A DNA stretch of 44,859 nucleotides from Sphingobium sp. AS12 (GTDB lineage Bacteria; Pseudomonadota; Alphaproteobacteria; Sphingomonadales; Sphingomonadaceae): positions 1-44,859 of the forward strand of contig NZ_JAHRGM010000025.1 of NCBI RefSeq assembly GCF_019097845.1. The letters run 5' to 3'. The notes below the pieces were generated by a model, which saw only the letters and a program-made list of their open reading frames with translations, did not search any database and was not told the origin of the DNA. The translations under genes were made by a program, and so were the position numbers. Positions 1 through 8,483 of the stretch are shown one piece after another; positions within the stretch are counted from its first letter, which is position 1, and each line of letters begins with the position of its first letter.

Positions 1-129
1 GGCGAAAATGGGAAGATATTGACGATATGGGCGGATGCGTCTTGCCACTCGATCAGGCCCTCGACCACATCGCTGAAAACAGCATCTTCTGGACTTGGAC
101 CTGACCAAAAACGTACAAAGTCGAGCTAA
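1..129 (+). other. C-terminal end of an open frame entering from the left edge
   Basis: Frame 1 is open from the first base of the window to a TAA at 127-129, giving 42 codons. The peptide (containing KILTIWADA near its start) is not one I recognise. The stop codon coincides with the TAA target duplication of the IS5 element that follows. The piece may be the tail of a real gene or chance coding; without sequence to the left this cannot be decided. Confidence 0.25.
127..129. repeat. Target-site duplication TAA, left copy (right copy 2394-2396)
   Basis: TAA immediately precedes the IS5 left end. The same triplet follows GGCTC at 2394-2396, beyond the nested IS110-family element. A 3-base repeat alone is weak evidence, but it sits exactly at the ends defined by the inverted repeats. 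Confidence 0.6.
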
Positions 130-205
130 GAGCCCGATCCGAAAGTTGTTGAGCAATACCAGCATGTTGTGATTCACGCCTCTTTGCGAAGAGATGGAGT
201 GAATG

Positions 206-1035
206 ATGACATGGACTGGTATTGCCCGTCGGGAGCATAGTCGGGAAGGTTTGCGGTATCCATCGGATATGACGGACACGGAGTGGGCGCTGGCAGCGCC
301 TTTCGTTCCACCGGCGAGGCGAGGTGGCCGACGCCGATCTGCCGACATGCGCGAGGTTCTGAACGCGATGCTGTACATCGCGGCGAGCGGGTGCGCGTGG
401 CGGCTTCTGCCGAAGTGTTTTCCTCCAGTATCGACGGTGCGGCGCTATTTCTATGCCTGGCGCGATGCCGGTCTGTTTGACGCGATAAACATGGTGCTGG
501 TCATGAACCTACGGGAGATCGAAGGGCGTGAAGCTTCACCCAGCGCCGGAGTGATCGACAGCCAATCGGTCAAGACCACCGAAAGTGGCGGAATTTCGGG
601 CTATGACGCGGGCAAAAAGGTGAAAGGCCGGAAGCGACATATCCTGACCGACACCTGTGGCTCATCTTCATCCTCGTACACGCCGCCGATATTCAGGATC
701 GAGATGGCGCCGTCGATGTATTGGCAGCCATTCGCAAGCGGTTTCCGTGGCTGCGGAACATCTTTGCGGACGGCGGCTACGCTGGCGACAAGCTACGATC
801 CGCCTTGGTTGGCATGGGCAAATGGACGATCGAAATCATCAAGCGATTGGACAAGGCGAAAGGCTTTCAGGTGCTGCCCCGCAAATGGGTGGTCGAACGG
901 ACTTTTGCCTGGCTCGGGCGTTGTCGTCGGCTCGCGAAAGACTGGGAGCGATCCATCGCCTCGTCAACAGCTTGGGCCCTCATCGCCTCAATCCGCATGC
1001 TCACACGCCGAACCGCAAGATATTGTCAGAATTGA
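206..1035 (+). pseudogene. IS5-family transposase, frameshifted
   Basis: This is a DDE transposase of the IS5 family. The first part (from ATG 206, preceded by GGAG at 196-199) has the typical TDTEWALAAPFVPP start, the first catalytic region with VIDSQSVKTTESGG, and KGRKRHILTD. Near 661 the reading frame must slip back by one base to continue into HAADIQDRDGA, then FADGGYAGDKL (second acidic residue) and VVERTFAWLGRCRRLAKD (the Y-(2)-R-(3)-E-(6)-K-like region), ending at TGA 1033-1035. Some IS5 relatives use programmed frameshifting on A-runs, but the slip point here (CTGTGGCTCATC) has no slippery run. A 1-base deletion is therefore more likely. Upstream ATG 203 is an equally possible start. 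Confidence 0.85.
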
Positions 1036-1132
1036 GAAACTTCCGAATCATCGTGTAATTGCGGCTGCTTCCCTCGGGCCTTGGTTGAGGCGCACACTTC
1101 TGGTTGTCGAATCCTGAAGGAAGGAAGCAGCC

Positions 1133-2140
1133 ATGAAGCACTATGCCGGATTGGACCTGTCGATGGAAAGCACGCAGGTCTGCATCGTTAACGAAAATGG
1201 TCGGAAGCTGGTCTCGGAGAAGGTCGAGAGTTCCCCCGAGGCGATCGCCGGGATGCTGGAGCGATATGGACCGATCGAGCGGGCCGTGATCGAATCGGGA
1301 CGAATGTCACCCGCGATCTGCCTTGGCCTTCGCGAACTCAGCGTTCCAGTCGTATGCATTGATGCCCGCCAAGCTCATCAGAGCCTGAAGGCGATGAAAG
1401 CGAACAAGACCGACCCACACGACGCAGCAGGGCTGGCGCAGCTGGCTCGCACGGGCTTTTACAAGGAGGTGCATGTCAAATCTTCGGCGGCGCACGGAGT
1501 GCGAAGCGTGATCACCGCGCGCAGCCACCTTGTCAAAGCCCGCGTGGGGCTCGACAACACGATCCGAGGCATTTGTGCCACGTTCGGCTACCGCCCTGGC
1601 CCTGGGCAAGGAAAGGCATTCCTCGCGCGGATCATGGAAGCCGCGCACATACCGGGGCTGGGTGACGCTATCTCCTCCCTGCTGTGTGTTCGCGCCGAAC
1701 TGGTCGAGCAGGTCAAGGAGATGGACCGAAGGCTGCGTATCATCGCCAGCCAGTCGCAGGCCTGCGAAATCCTGATGAGCATACCGGGTGTTGGCGTGCA
1801 GACATCGGCGGCCTTCGCTGCTGCGGTCGACGATGCGGGGCGCTTCCGCCAATCCCGGAATGCCGGAGCTTACTTCGGGTTGGTACCTCGACGCCATCAA
1901 TCCGGCGAGATCGATTGGACCGGTAGGATCACCAAGCAGGGCGACGGTACGGTGCGCAAGCTTCTCTACGAGGCAGCCAACTCGATCCTGTCCCGGTGCC
2001 AGCAGACATTCGCCCTGAAAACATGGGCCATGAAGATCGCTAAGCGCCGTGGCTTCAAGAAGGCCCGCGTTGCGCTTGCCCGTCGGCTCGCAGTCATCAT
2101 GCACGCCATGCTGCGCGATGGCACTTTGTTCCAGGCATGA
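1133..2140 (+). CDS. IS110-family transposase (DEDD recombinase)
   Basis: The 335-aa protein has the two-part architecture of IS110-family enzymes. The N-terminal RuvC-like DEDD domain begins HYAGLDLSMEST (first Asp), has a conserved Glu in VIESGRM, and ends with KTDPHDAAGLAQLART (last Asp pair). The C-terminal Tnp-20 domain contains IPGVGVQTSAAFAAAVDDAGRF and AGAYFGLVPRRHQSGE, and includes the conserved serine region around TKQGDGTVRKLLYEAA. The start ATG 1133 follows GAAGGAAGGAAGCAGCC, a good ribosome-binding site. These enzymes cut and join DNA guided by an RNA made from the element's own non-coding end. The frame is complete with no visible lesion. Confidence 0.93.
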   Translation: MKHYAGLDLSMESTQVCIVNENGRKLVSEKVESSPEAIAGMLERYGPIERAVIESGRMSPAICLGLRELSVPVVCIDARQAHQSLKAMKANKTDPHDAAGLAQLARTGFYKEVHVKSSAAHGVRSVITARSHLVKARVGLDNTIRGICATFGYRPGPGQGKAFLARIMEAAHIPGLGDAISSLLCVRAELVEQVKEMDRRLRIIASQSQACEILMSIPGVGVQTSAAFAAAVDDAGRFRQSRNAGAYFGLVPRRHQSGEIDWTGRITKQGDGTVRKLLYEAANSILSRCQQTFALKTWAMKIAKRRGFKKARVALARRLAVIMHAMLRDGTLFQA

Positions 2141-2374
2141 GATGAGGTAAAAGCAGTTTGCCAGCGGTGAGGCACCAAAGCTGATCCGAGGGCGGTGTCC
2201 CGCGAGGGAACGCAGGGGCGAACGATCTGCGAAGTAGTCCGATGGGCCCCATAGCCCGCTTCGAATCAATGCAACGTTCGTTCTTGTGAGACCCGATACA
2301 GCACGACCGAACTTGTGTTCGGCCAGTGCGGACAGATCCATGAAACCCTCAAGGGATCACACCGCCAGAGCTCT
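2141..2374 (+). ncRNA. Candidate guide (seek/bridge) RNA region of the IS1111-type element
   Basis: This 234-base stretch between the transposase stop and the right subterminal repeat has no coding frame on the plus strand. It contains several short complementary segments, for example GTGTCCCGCGAGGGAAC around 2199-2215. In the IS1111 group the guide RNA that selects the target is made from the non-coding region beside the transposase. This placement is the only evidence; I have not folded the sequence. Confidence 0.35.
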
Positions 2375-2558
2375 GCAATTACAGATCCGGCTCTAAGATA
2401 AATCGGTTGCGTCGGACCAATGCATTTTCTTGGCGTTCAAAAATCCTATCTGGCGCGTTAAATCCCATAATCAAAGATAGACGCGTGACAACTCATCGGA
2501 CCAAAACCGGAGGCCGGGAGTTATAGGTTGCGCCTCTGTAACGATCGTGGAGATTTGC

Positions 2559-4070
2559 GTGACGGCCGATGAGCAACTGACTGCGATGGCTTCTACCGGG
2601 ATTGCCGGGCTCGATGAAATCCTCAACGGCGGCCTTACGCCCGAACGTATGTATCTGGTCGAAGGGACGCCGGGTACCGGCAAGACTACACTTGGCCTCG
2701 GCTTCCTGCTGGCGGGTGTCGCCGTCGGCGACGTCGGTCTCTACATCACGCTCGCCGAAACCGAGGTCGAATTGCGCGCGGTCGGCAGATCGCATGGCTG
2801 GTCGCTCGATAAGCTGCAGCTTTTCGAAATGGTCCCGGCCGACGGGTTCACCGAAGATCACGAGCAGACACTGCTCCATCCAAGCGAAGTCGAACTCGGC
2901 GAAACGGTCCGCAACATCATGGCCAAGGTCGATGAGCTAAGGCCCTCGCGTGTCGTGCTCGACAGCCTCTCGGAGCTGCGGTTACTTTCGCAAAGCCCGA
3001 TCCGTTACCGCCGCCAGATCCTCGCGCTCAAGCATTTCTTCTCTACCCGGGCTTGCACCGTACTGGTGCTGGACGACAAAGGCGCGAGTGGGAGTGATCT
3101 GCAGCTTCACAGTATTGCGCATGGGGTAATCTCGCTCGATCAGGCACTGGCGGGGTTTGGCGGGCAGCGACGGCGAATGCATGTCGTCAAGATGCGCGGC
3201 GTGCGGTTCCGGGGCGGCTATCATGATTTCGAGATCATGCGGGGCGGCCTGTGCGTCTACCCGCGTCTGGTCGCCGGAGATCATGACACCATCGACGGCG
3301 GCACGGCGATGACGACCGGCTCGGACGAACTCGACACTTTGCTTGGCGGTGGTCTGGTTCCGGGGACCGCGACCTTGCTGACCGGACCAGCCGGGGTCGG
3401 CAAGACGACCGCGTCGGTGCAATGCATGGTCGCTGCGCTCGAGCGTGGTGAGCGCGCTGTCTATTTCCTGTTCGACGAACGCGTACCAACGCTGATGACG
3501 CGTAGCGCTGCACTCGGCATGGACCTCAAGCCTTTCCTCGACAACGGTCTGCTGACGCTACGGGCGATCGATCCCGCCGAAATGTCGCCAGGCGAATTCG
3601 CGGGCTCGGTCCGGTCGGCTGTCGAAAACGATGGCGCCAGGATCGTCGTGATCGACAGCCTCAACGCTTATCTCCAGTCGATGCCGAACGAGCAGTTCCT
3701 CGTCCTGCAGATGCATGAGATGCTGAGCTATCTTGGCCAGAAGGGCGTCGTCAGCCTGCTCATTCTTGGCCTGCACGGCATCACCGGCGACATCCGGTCA
3801 GATGTCGATCTGAGCTATCTTTCCGATACCGTCGTCCAGCTGCGCTATTTCGAGGCGCATGGCGAGGTCCGCCAGGCAATTTCCGTCATCAAAACGCGGA
3901 CCGCGCGGCACGAACGAACGATCCGCGAGTTTCAGATCGGCGGCAGCGGGTTGCAGCTCGGCGAACCGCTCAGGCAATTTCAGGGTGTGCTGACAGGCGT
4001 GCCAACCTTTTCGGGCGAGGCGAAGACTTTGATGGCGAGCCAGACGGATCCGGATACGACTCGCGGATAG
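2559..4070 (+). CDS. KaiC-like ATPase with two RecA/KaiC domains
   Basis: From GTG 2559 (GGAG at 2549-2552, spacing 6) the protein has about 503 residues; GTG 2547 in the same frame is a less well supported start. Two KaiC-type ATPase domains follow each other. The first has Walker A GTPGTGKTT (about residues 36-44) and Walker B RVVLDS. The second has Walker A GPAGVGKTT (276-284) and Walker B IVVIDS. At the place of the KaiC CII phosphorylation pair Ser431-Thr432 I read Ser-Tyr (DLSYLSDT). The catalytic Glu pair is Ala-Glu in the first domain (TLAET) and Asp-Glu in the second (FDER). No kaiA or kaiB lies nearby. The stop is one base before the start of the hybrid kinase, so the two are co-translated. 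Such proteins are usually signalling ATPases rather than clock components; the exact role is unknown. Confidence 0.92.
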   Translation: MTADEQLTAMASTGIAGLDEILNGGLTPERMYLVEGTPGTGKTTLGLGFLLAGVAVGDVGLYITLAETEVELRAVGRSHGWSLDKLQLFEMVPADGFTEDHEQTLLHPSEVELGETVRNIMAKVDELRPSRVVLDSLSELRLLSQSPIRYRRQILALKHFFSTRACTVLVLDDKGASGSDLQLHSIAHGVISLDQALAGFGGQRRRMHVVKMRGVRFRGGYHDFEIMRGGLCVYPRLVAGDHDTIDGGTAMTTGSDELDTLLGGGLVPGTATLLTGPAGVGKTTASVQCMVAALERGERAVYFLFDERVPTLMTRSAALGMDLKPFLDNGLLTLRAIDPAEMSPGEFAGSVRSAVENDGARIVVIDSLNAYLQSMPNEQFLVLQMHEMLSYLGQKGVVSLLILGLHGITGDIRSDVDLSYLSDTVVQLRYFEAHGEVRQAISVIKTRTARHERTIREFQIGGSGLQLGEPLRQFQGVLTGVPTFSGEAKTLMASQTDPDTTRG

Positions 4071-4071
4071 A

Positions 4072-7000
4072 ATGAACGATCTTGTCCTGATCTTTGCGCC
4101 GCGCGGCCGCGATGCCGCAATCGCCGCCGGTTTGCTCGGCCGTCACGCCATCGCAGCGCTAATCTGCACGGATGCGCGCGACCTCACTAAGCGCCTGGAT
4201 GAAGGCGCCGGTGCGGTCCTTCTCACCGAAGAAGCACTTGTCGGGCCAAACGCCTCGGAGATCGCTGGCTGGGTGGCCGGGCAGGAAAGCTGGTCGGACA
4301 TTCCATTCGTCGTTCTTGCCAACGGGTCGCGCACGCCGCGTACGGTCGCCGCGACGGAGCGGCTTGCCGAGCTGGGCAATGTGGTTCTACTCGAGCGTCC
4401 GCTTCACGCCGAAGCGATGCTCGGCGCGATCCGATCGTCGCTCAAAGCGCGCGCGCGGCAGTTCGAAGTGCGCGACACCGCACGCCTGAGCGCGGCGCAG
4501 AATCGCATTCTCGCGCTTGCCGTCGAGGCCGCGCCGCTCACCATCACGCTGGACGCCATCGTGCGCGAGGTCGAAGCCCTGTCGACTTCGGGTATGATCG
4601 GGTCGATCCTGCTACTAAGTGAAGACGGCCGACAAATGCGTCAGGGTGCCGGGCCCAGCCTGCCAGCCGCTTACAACGACGCGATCGACGGTATCGAGGT
4701 TGGGCCGGCGGTCGGTTCCTGCGGCACGGCGGTGTATCGCAGAGAACCGGTGTTCGTTGCCGACATTAGTACCGATCCGCTTTGGGTCGACTTTCGCGAT
4801 CTGGCGCTGGCGCATGACCTGCGTGCCTGCTGGTCGCTTCCTATCACTTCGGTCGAAGGTGAGATTCTTGGCACATTCGCCATGTACCACTGCGAGCCGC
4901 GCGAGCCCGTCGCGACAGACCTCGCCATCGTCGACTTCGTGGTGCGAACCGCCGGCATCGTCATCGCACGTGCACGGGCCGAGGATAATCTTCGCGCGAG
5001 CGAGGCCCGCTATCGCCAGATCGTCGAAGGGGCCGAGGATTTCGCCATCGTGTCGCTCGATCCCGCCGGCACGATCACTGGATGGAGTAGCGGCGCCACA
5101 CGTCTGCTGGGCTATTCGGCAAGCGAGGCGCTCGGCCAGACTGGTGGCCTGTTCTTCACGCCTGAGGATCGGGCCGCGAATGTGCCGGCGCGGGAGATGG
5201 CGCGGGCGACCGCCGAGGGCCGCGCGATCAACGAACGCTGGCATGTGTGCAAGGACGGTCACCGCTTCTGGGGCTCGGGCCTCACCATGCCAATCGCCGA
5301 ACAGGACGGCGGCTACGTCACCATTTTCCGTGACCGGACCGCCGAGCATGAAGCGGAGGCGGCGCTGCGGGAAAGCGAGGCCCGGCTACGCTTCTTTGGA
5401 GCGTTGGAAGAGCGACTGTTCGGCGCTGCCACCGCTGACGATGCGATGCTTTCGGCCGCGGAGATGCTGGGCCGACAGATCGATGCCTCCCGCTGTGCCT
5501 ATGCGAATGTCGACGCCGACAATGACCGGTTCTGGATCCGCAACGACTATACAGCGCCAAGCATCGCGACTTCTGCCGGGACCTATAGCCTCAATCTCTT
5601 CGGGCCGCGCGCTGCAGCCGAGCTGCGGCAGGGGCAAACCCTGATCGTTCGCGAAGTGGCGGGTGAGCTCGGACCCGATGAAGGGCGCGCAATGTTCCAG
5701 TCGATCGGCATCGAGGCGATCGTCTGTTGCCCGCTTGTAAAACAAGGGCAGCTCGCCGCGATGATGGCGGTGCATCAGGATGTACCCCGCGACTGGAGTG
5801 CGAGCGAGATCACCCTGATTCGCGAGGTTGTCGAGCGCTGCTGGGCGCATGTGGAGCGTGTCGGTGCCGAGGCGCGGCTGCGTGAGAGCGAGGAGCGGCT
5901 GCGCCTTGCCGTCGAAAACGCCGAGATTGGCTTTTGGGATGTTGATGTCATCAACGATCGGCTAATCTGGCCAGCCCAAACCAAGGCCATGTTCGGGATC
6001 TCGGCCGACGTGCCGGTTACCATGGCGGACTTCTACGTTGGCCTGCATCCCGATGACCGTGATGCAACTAGCGCAGCTTATCTGGCCGCAGCCGACCCCA
6101 CGCAGCGCGCGCTTTACGATGTCGATTATCGCACCATCGGCAAGGAAGACGGCGTTCTGCGCTGGGTTGCTGCAAAAGGGCGAGGCGTGTTCGATGTCTC
6201 GGGACGCTGTCTGCGTGTCGCTGGCACCGCGCTCGATATCACCGCGCGCAAGCAAGCCGAGGAGGCGCTGCGCGATCTCAATGCAACGCTTGAAACGCGG
6301 GTGGCAGAGGCAATCGCGGAGCGCGAGGCAGCGCATGAGGCACTTCGCCAAAGTCAGAAAATGGAGGCGATGGGCCAGCTCACCGGTGGCGTTGCGCACG
6401 ACTTCAACAATCTACTTACCCCGATCGTTGGTTCGTTGGACATGCTCCAGCGTAAGGGGGTTGGAACGGAGCGTGAGCAGCGGCTAATCGCGGGCGCGGC
6501 GCAGTCCGCCGAACGTGCTCGAGTGTTGGTGCAGCGTCTGCTCGCGTTCGCGCGGCGCCAGCCATTGCAATCGGTCGCCGTCGATATTGCCCAGCTGGTC
6601 GCCGGGATGGGCGATCTCGTCGAAAGCACCACCGGGCCTCAGATCAAAGTCGTAGTCGATGCCGCCAGCGACCTGCCATCGGCCAAGGCTGATCCCAACC
6701 AGCTCGAAATGGCGCTGCTGAACCTCTCGGTGAACGCGCGCGACGCCATGCCTGATGGCGGAACGCTACGCATTTCGGCGACAGCTAAGCCAGTAGGCGC
6801 GAACCACCGCTCCGGCCTTCCCCCGGGTGAATATGTTCGAATCTCTGTTGCCGACACAGGGTCAGGCATGGATGAGGTGACGCTCGCCCGCGCGATCGAG
6901 CCGTTCTTCTCGACCAAGGGGATCGGCAAGGGCACTGGCCTTGGCTTATCGATGGTGCATGGCCTGGCCTCACAGCTAGGCGGCGGTCTAACCATCCAAA

Positions 7001-7449
7001 GCCGACCGGGCATGGGTACCAACATCGAACTCTGGCTCCCCGTCAGCACAACACGTGTCGAGGAGGCACCGGATCATCAGCGTGCAGCAGCCACCGCCGC
7101 GCATCAAGGCGTAGCACTACTTGTCGATGATGAGGAACTGGTTCGCATGAGCACAGCCGATATGCTCATAGAGCTCGGCTACGCCATAATTGAAGCCAGT
7201 TCAGCGGAGGAGGCGCTACGGCTGCTGGATAGCGGCACCCCCGTTGACATTGTCGTGACCGACCATCTCATGCCCGGCATGACGGGTACCGATCTCGCCC
7301 TACGCGTCCAGTTGGCGCGGCCGCAACTGCCGATCCTGCTCGTATCGGGATATGCCGAGCTCGAAGGCATCGATGCCAAACTCCCGCGGCTGACCAAACC
7401 ATTTCGAAAGGATGAGCTTGCAGCGACGCTCACTTCGCTACTCCATTAG
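4072..7449 (+). CDS. Large hybrid histidine kinase with pseudo-receiver, GAF and PAS domains
   Basis: This is a 1125-aa soluble sensor kinase with no obvious membrane segment. Residues 1-128 look like a receiver fold without its key residues: the acidic pair is Ala-Pro, the phospho-Asp position reads Thr-Glu-Glu, and the Lys is Arg. Next come GAF (about 145-300), PAS (308-432), GAF (440-598), PAS (605-732), a dimerisation domain with phospho-His 776 in GGVAHDFNNLLTP, and an HATPase domain with a DTGSGMD G1 box and GKGTGLGLS. A canonical C-terminal receiver has phospho-Asp in VVTDHLMPGMTG. Repeated LRESEARLR/LRESEERLR linkers join the sensor domains. The gene starts one base after the KaiC-like gene ends, which makes the two a likely input-output pair. 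No DNA-binding domain is present, so the output partner is elsewhere. Confidence 0.92.
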   Translation: MNDLVLIFAPRGRDAAIAAGLLGRHAIAALICTDARDLTKRLDEGAGAVLLTEEALVGPNASEIAGWVAGQESWSDIPFVVLANGSRTPRTVAATERLAELGNVVLLERPLHAEAMLGAIRSSLKARARQFEVRDTARLSAAQNRILALAVEAAPLTITLDAIVREVEALSTSGMIGSILLLSEDGRQMRQGAGPSLPAAYNDAIDGIEVGPAVGSCGTAVYRREPVFVADISTDPLWVDFRDLALAHDLRACWSLPITSVEGEILGTFAMYHCEPREPVATDLAIVDFVVRTAGIVIARARAEDNLRASEARYRQIVEGAEDFAIVSLDPAGTITGWSSGATRLLGYSASEALGQTGGLFFTPEDRAANVPAREMARATAEGRAINERWHVCKDGHRFWGSGLTMPIAEQDGGYVTIFRDRTAEHEAEAALRESEARLRFFGALEERLFGAATADDAMLSAAEMLGRQIDASRCAYANVDADNDRFWIRNDYTAPSIATSAGTYSLNLFGPRAAAELRQGQTLIVREVAGELGPDEGRAMFQSIGIEAIVCCPLVKQGQLAAMMAVHQDVPRDWSASEITLIREVVERCWAHVERVGAEARLRESEERLRLAVENAEIGFWDVDVINDRLIWPAQTKAMFGISADVPVTMADFYVGLHPDDRDATSAAYLAAADPTQRALYDVDYRTIGKEDGVLRWVAAKGRGVFDVSGRCLRVAGTALDITARKQAEEALRDLNATLETRVAEAIAEREAAHEALRQSQKMEAMGQLTGGVAHDFNNLLTPIVGSLDMLQRKGVGTEREQRLIAGAAQSAERARVLVQRLLAFARRQPLQSVAVDIAQLVAGMGDLVESTTGPQIKVVVDAASDLPSAKADPNQLEMALLNLSVNARDAMPDGGTLRISATAKPVGANHRSGLPPGEYVRISVADTGSGMDEVTLARAIEPFFSTKGIGKGTGLGLSMVHGLASQLGGGLTIQSRPGMGTNIELWLPVSTTRVEEAPDHQRAAATAAHQGVALLVDDEELVRMSTADMLIELGYAIIEASSAEEALRLLDSGTPVDIVVTDHLMPGMTGTDLALRVQLARPQLPILLVSGYAELEGIDAKLPRLTKPFRKDELAATLTSLLH

Positions 7450-7931
7450 ATGTCCGGTCAAACGGCAATAAAGAGTGTCGCCGACGGGCTGGTTTGCATG
7501 AGCCAAATGACGGATTTTGGCACGATACGGTATCACTAGAAAGTCGGGAGTTGCTCGAGAGCCGTTGGAATAGCGGACCGTCCGGACCTGGAGAACGAAA
7601 ATCGGCTCCTGAATGCGGTAAAGGATCGACATCAGTAGACGGAAGTAGGACAATTTTGCCGTTCCCAATCTATATTCTGGTTGGCAGGACCCGCCGACAG
7701 TGGTCAGTCAAGCCGTCAGCATTCGAGTGAGGGGCGCTCAGAGCGGCGGCAGTCAGGGCAATCGAGGTCAACTGCGTGATTTTATCTGAATTGCATCCGC
7801 AATCGATGCTGCCGTATGCTGGCAAGCCGTTGATGGCTGCATTGCGAATCAGCAACGGGCGGGAGAGCGCGTGCATCCTTCCGCCGCCGTAGCCCCTGGA
7901 ACAAGCGGAGCGCTCACCATTTCAAGTTAAA
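7450..7931. other. Intergenic region without a supported gene
   Basis: Between the hybrid kinase and the hemerythrin terminator I see only short overlapping frames on both strands, without ribosome-binding sites or recognisable motifs. No IS ends or long repeats were noticed. Confidence 0.5.
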
Positions 7932-7957
7932 CCCCGACGGCATAGGCGCCGCCGGGG
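7932..7957 (-). terminator. Hairpin terminator after the hemerythrin gene
   Basis: CCCCGACGGC at 7932-7941 pairs with GCCGCCGGGG at 7948-7957 (one mismatch, 6-base loop). Read on the minus strand, the hairpin lies 14 bases after the stop codon and is followed by TTTAACTT, a short and imperfect U-tract. Confidence 0.6.
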
Positions 7958-7970
7958 CACGACAGATCAG

Positions 7971-8483
7971 CTATGCCGTGACTAGATTGACGGCGGTCGG
8001 TTTAGCCGCCGGCAATCCTGACGTCTTGGCCAGGGTAAGGAGCTCCGTCTTCCGCCCGGCCATTTGATCGCGCAATGCAACTAAATCGACATCGGTCTTG
8101 CGACATTGGGCAAACATGCCCTCCGACGGCATTTCCTCTTCATGGACATGATGTTTGATTTCTTCGGAGAGAACCTTGACCTTGGCGTCATAGAAATCGT
8201 CGTCGGGCGAGCTTGCCTCGATATCGTTGATCAGGACCTTCGCGCCATCATGCTCGACATACGCTTCGTCGAGCGTGTCATCCTCGATCAGACCGCGGAA
8301 GGCAGGATAGAAAATCTCTTCCTCGATCAACGTGTGAACCTTGAGCTCGACGCAGATTTCCTGGGCTAGGGTCTGCTTGCGGTTAGCGGACGTGGCTTGC
8401 TCGAATTTTTCGAACAGCTCTTCGACCTTTCGGTGGTCTGCCTTCAGCAAGGCGATCGCATCGGTGAACTGGGGCTCTGCCAT
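7971..8483 (-). CDS. Hemerythrin HHE-domain protein
   Basis: The 170-aa protein is a four-helix-bundle hemerythrin-like protein that would bind a di-iron centre. Candidate ligands visible are His17 (KADHRKVEEL), His50 and Glu54 (VHTLIEEEIFYP), His78 (YVEHDGAK) and the cluster His111, His112, His114, Glu115 (KHHVHEEE). The start ATG at 8483 is preceded by AAGGAGGACGAAG, an excellent ribosome-binding site; the frame is open further upstream but has no better start. Sphingomonads often carry such proteins among general-stress genes. Possible roles are sensing or scavenging of O2 or NO, or iron handling; the sequence does not distinguish them. The C-terminal 30 residues are Ala/Pro/Thr rich and probably disordered. 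Confidence 0.9.
   Translation of the reverse strand: MAEPQFTDAIALLKADHRKVEELFEKFEQATSANRKQTLAQEICVELKVHTLIEEEIFYPAFRGLIEDDTLDEAYVEHDGAKVLINDIEASSPDDDFYDAKVKVLSEEIKHHVHEEEMPSEGMFAQCRKTDVDLVALRDQMAGRKTELLTLAKTSGLPAAKPTAVNLVTA

Larger units (their letters stand above)
1050..2387 (+). mobile_element. IS110-family insertion sequence, IS1111 type
   Basis: The element sits inside the right inverted repeat of the IS5 element. The shared core ATC at 1047-1049 and 2385-2387 leaves a few bases of uncertainty about the exact ends; the length is about 1338 bp. It has subterminal inverted repeats, TGTAATTGC at 1054-1062 and GCAATTACA at 2375-2383. Such repeats distinguish the IS1111 group from IS110 proper. 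One transposase gene (1133-2140) is followed by about 235 non-coding bases. Both ends and the gene look intact, so the element may be active. Confidence 0.8.
130..2393 (+). mobile_element. IS5-family element (IS1031-like), split by an IS110-family insertion
   Basis: The left end GAGCCCGATCCGAAAGTT starts at 130. The matching right end is in two pieces: CTTCCGAATC ending at 1049, and CGGCTC at 2388-2393. Joined, they give CTTCCGAATCCGGCTC, which agrees with the reverse complement of the left end at 13 of 16 positions. TAA flanks the element on both sides (127-129 and 2394-2396), as expected for the 3-base TNA duplication of the IS1031 group. Without the insert the element would be 926 bp, a normal size for that group. 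The transposase gene carries a frameshift, so the element is probably inactive by itself. Confidence 0.8.

Noticed and set aside
1307..2341. 344-codon minus-strand frame across the IS110-family element
   Set aside because: It is antisense to a complete, well recognised transposase, has no motif of its own and no ribosome-binding site.
2559..4070. True circadian kaiC
   Set aside because: The protein lacks the Ser-Thr phosphosite pair and no kaiA/kaiB genes are near; KaiC-like signalling ATPase is the safer call.
4615..5349. 244-codon minus-strand frame
   Set aside because: Lies entirely within the hybrid kinase and is explained by the high GC third positions of that gene.
7494..7730. 78-codon plus-strand frame after the KaiC/kinase operon
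   Set aside because: No ribosome-binding site, no recognisable motif, and irregular codon use.
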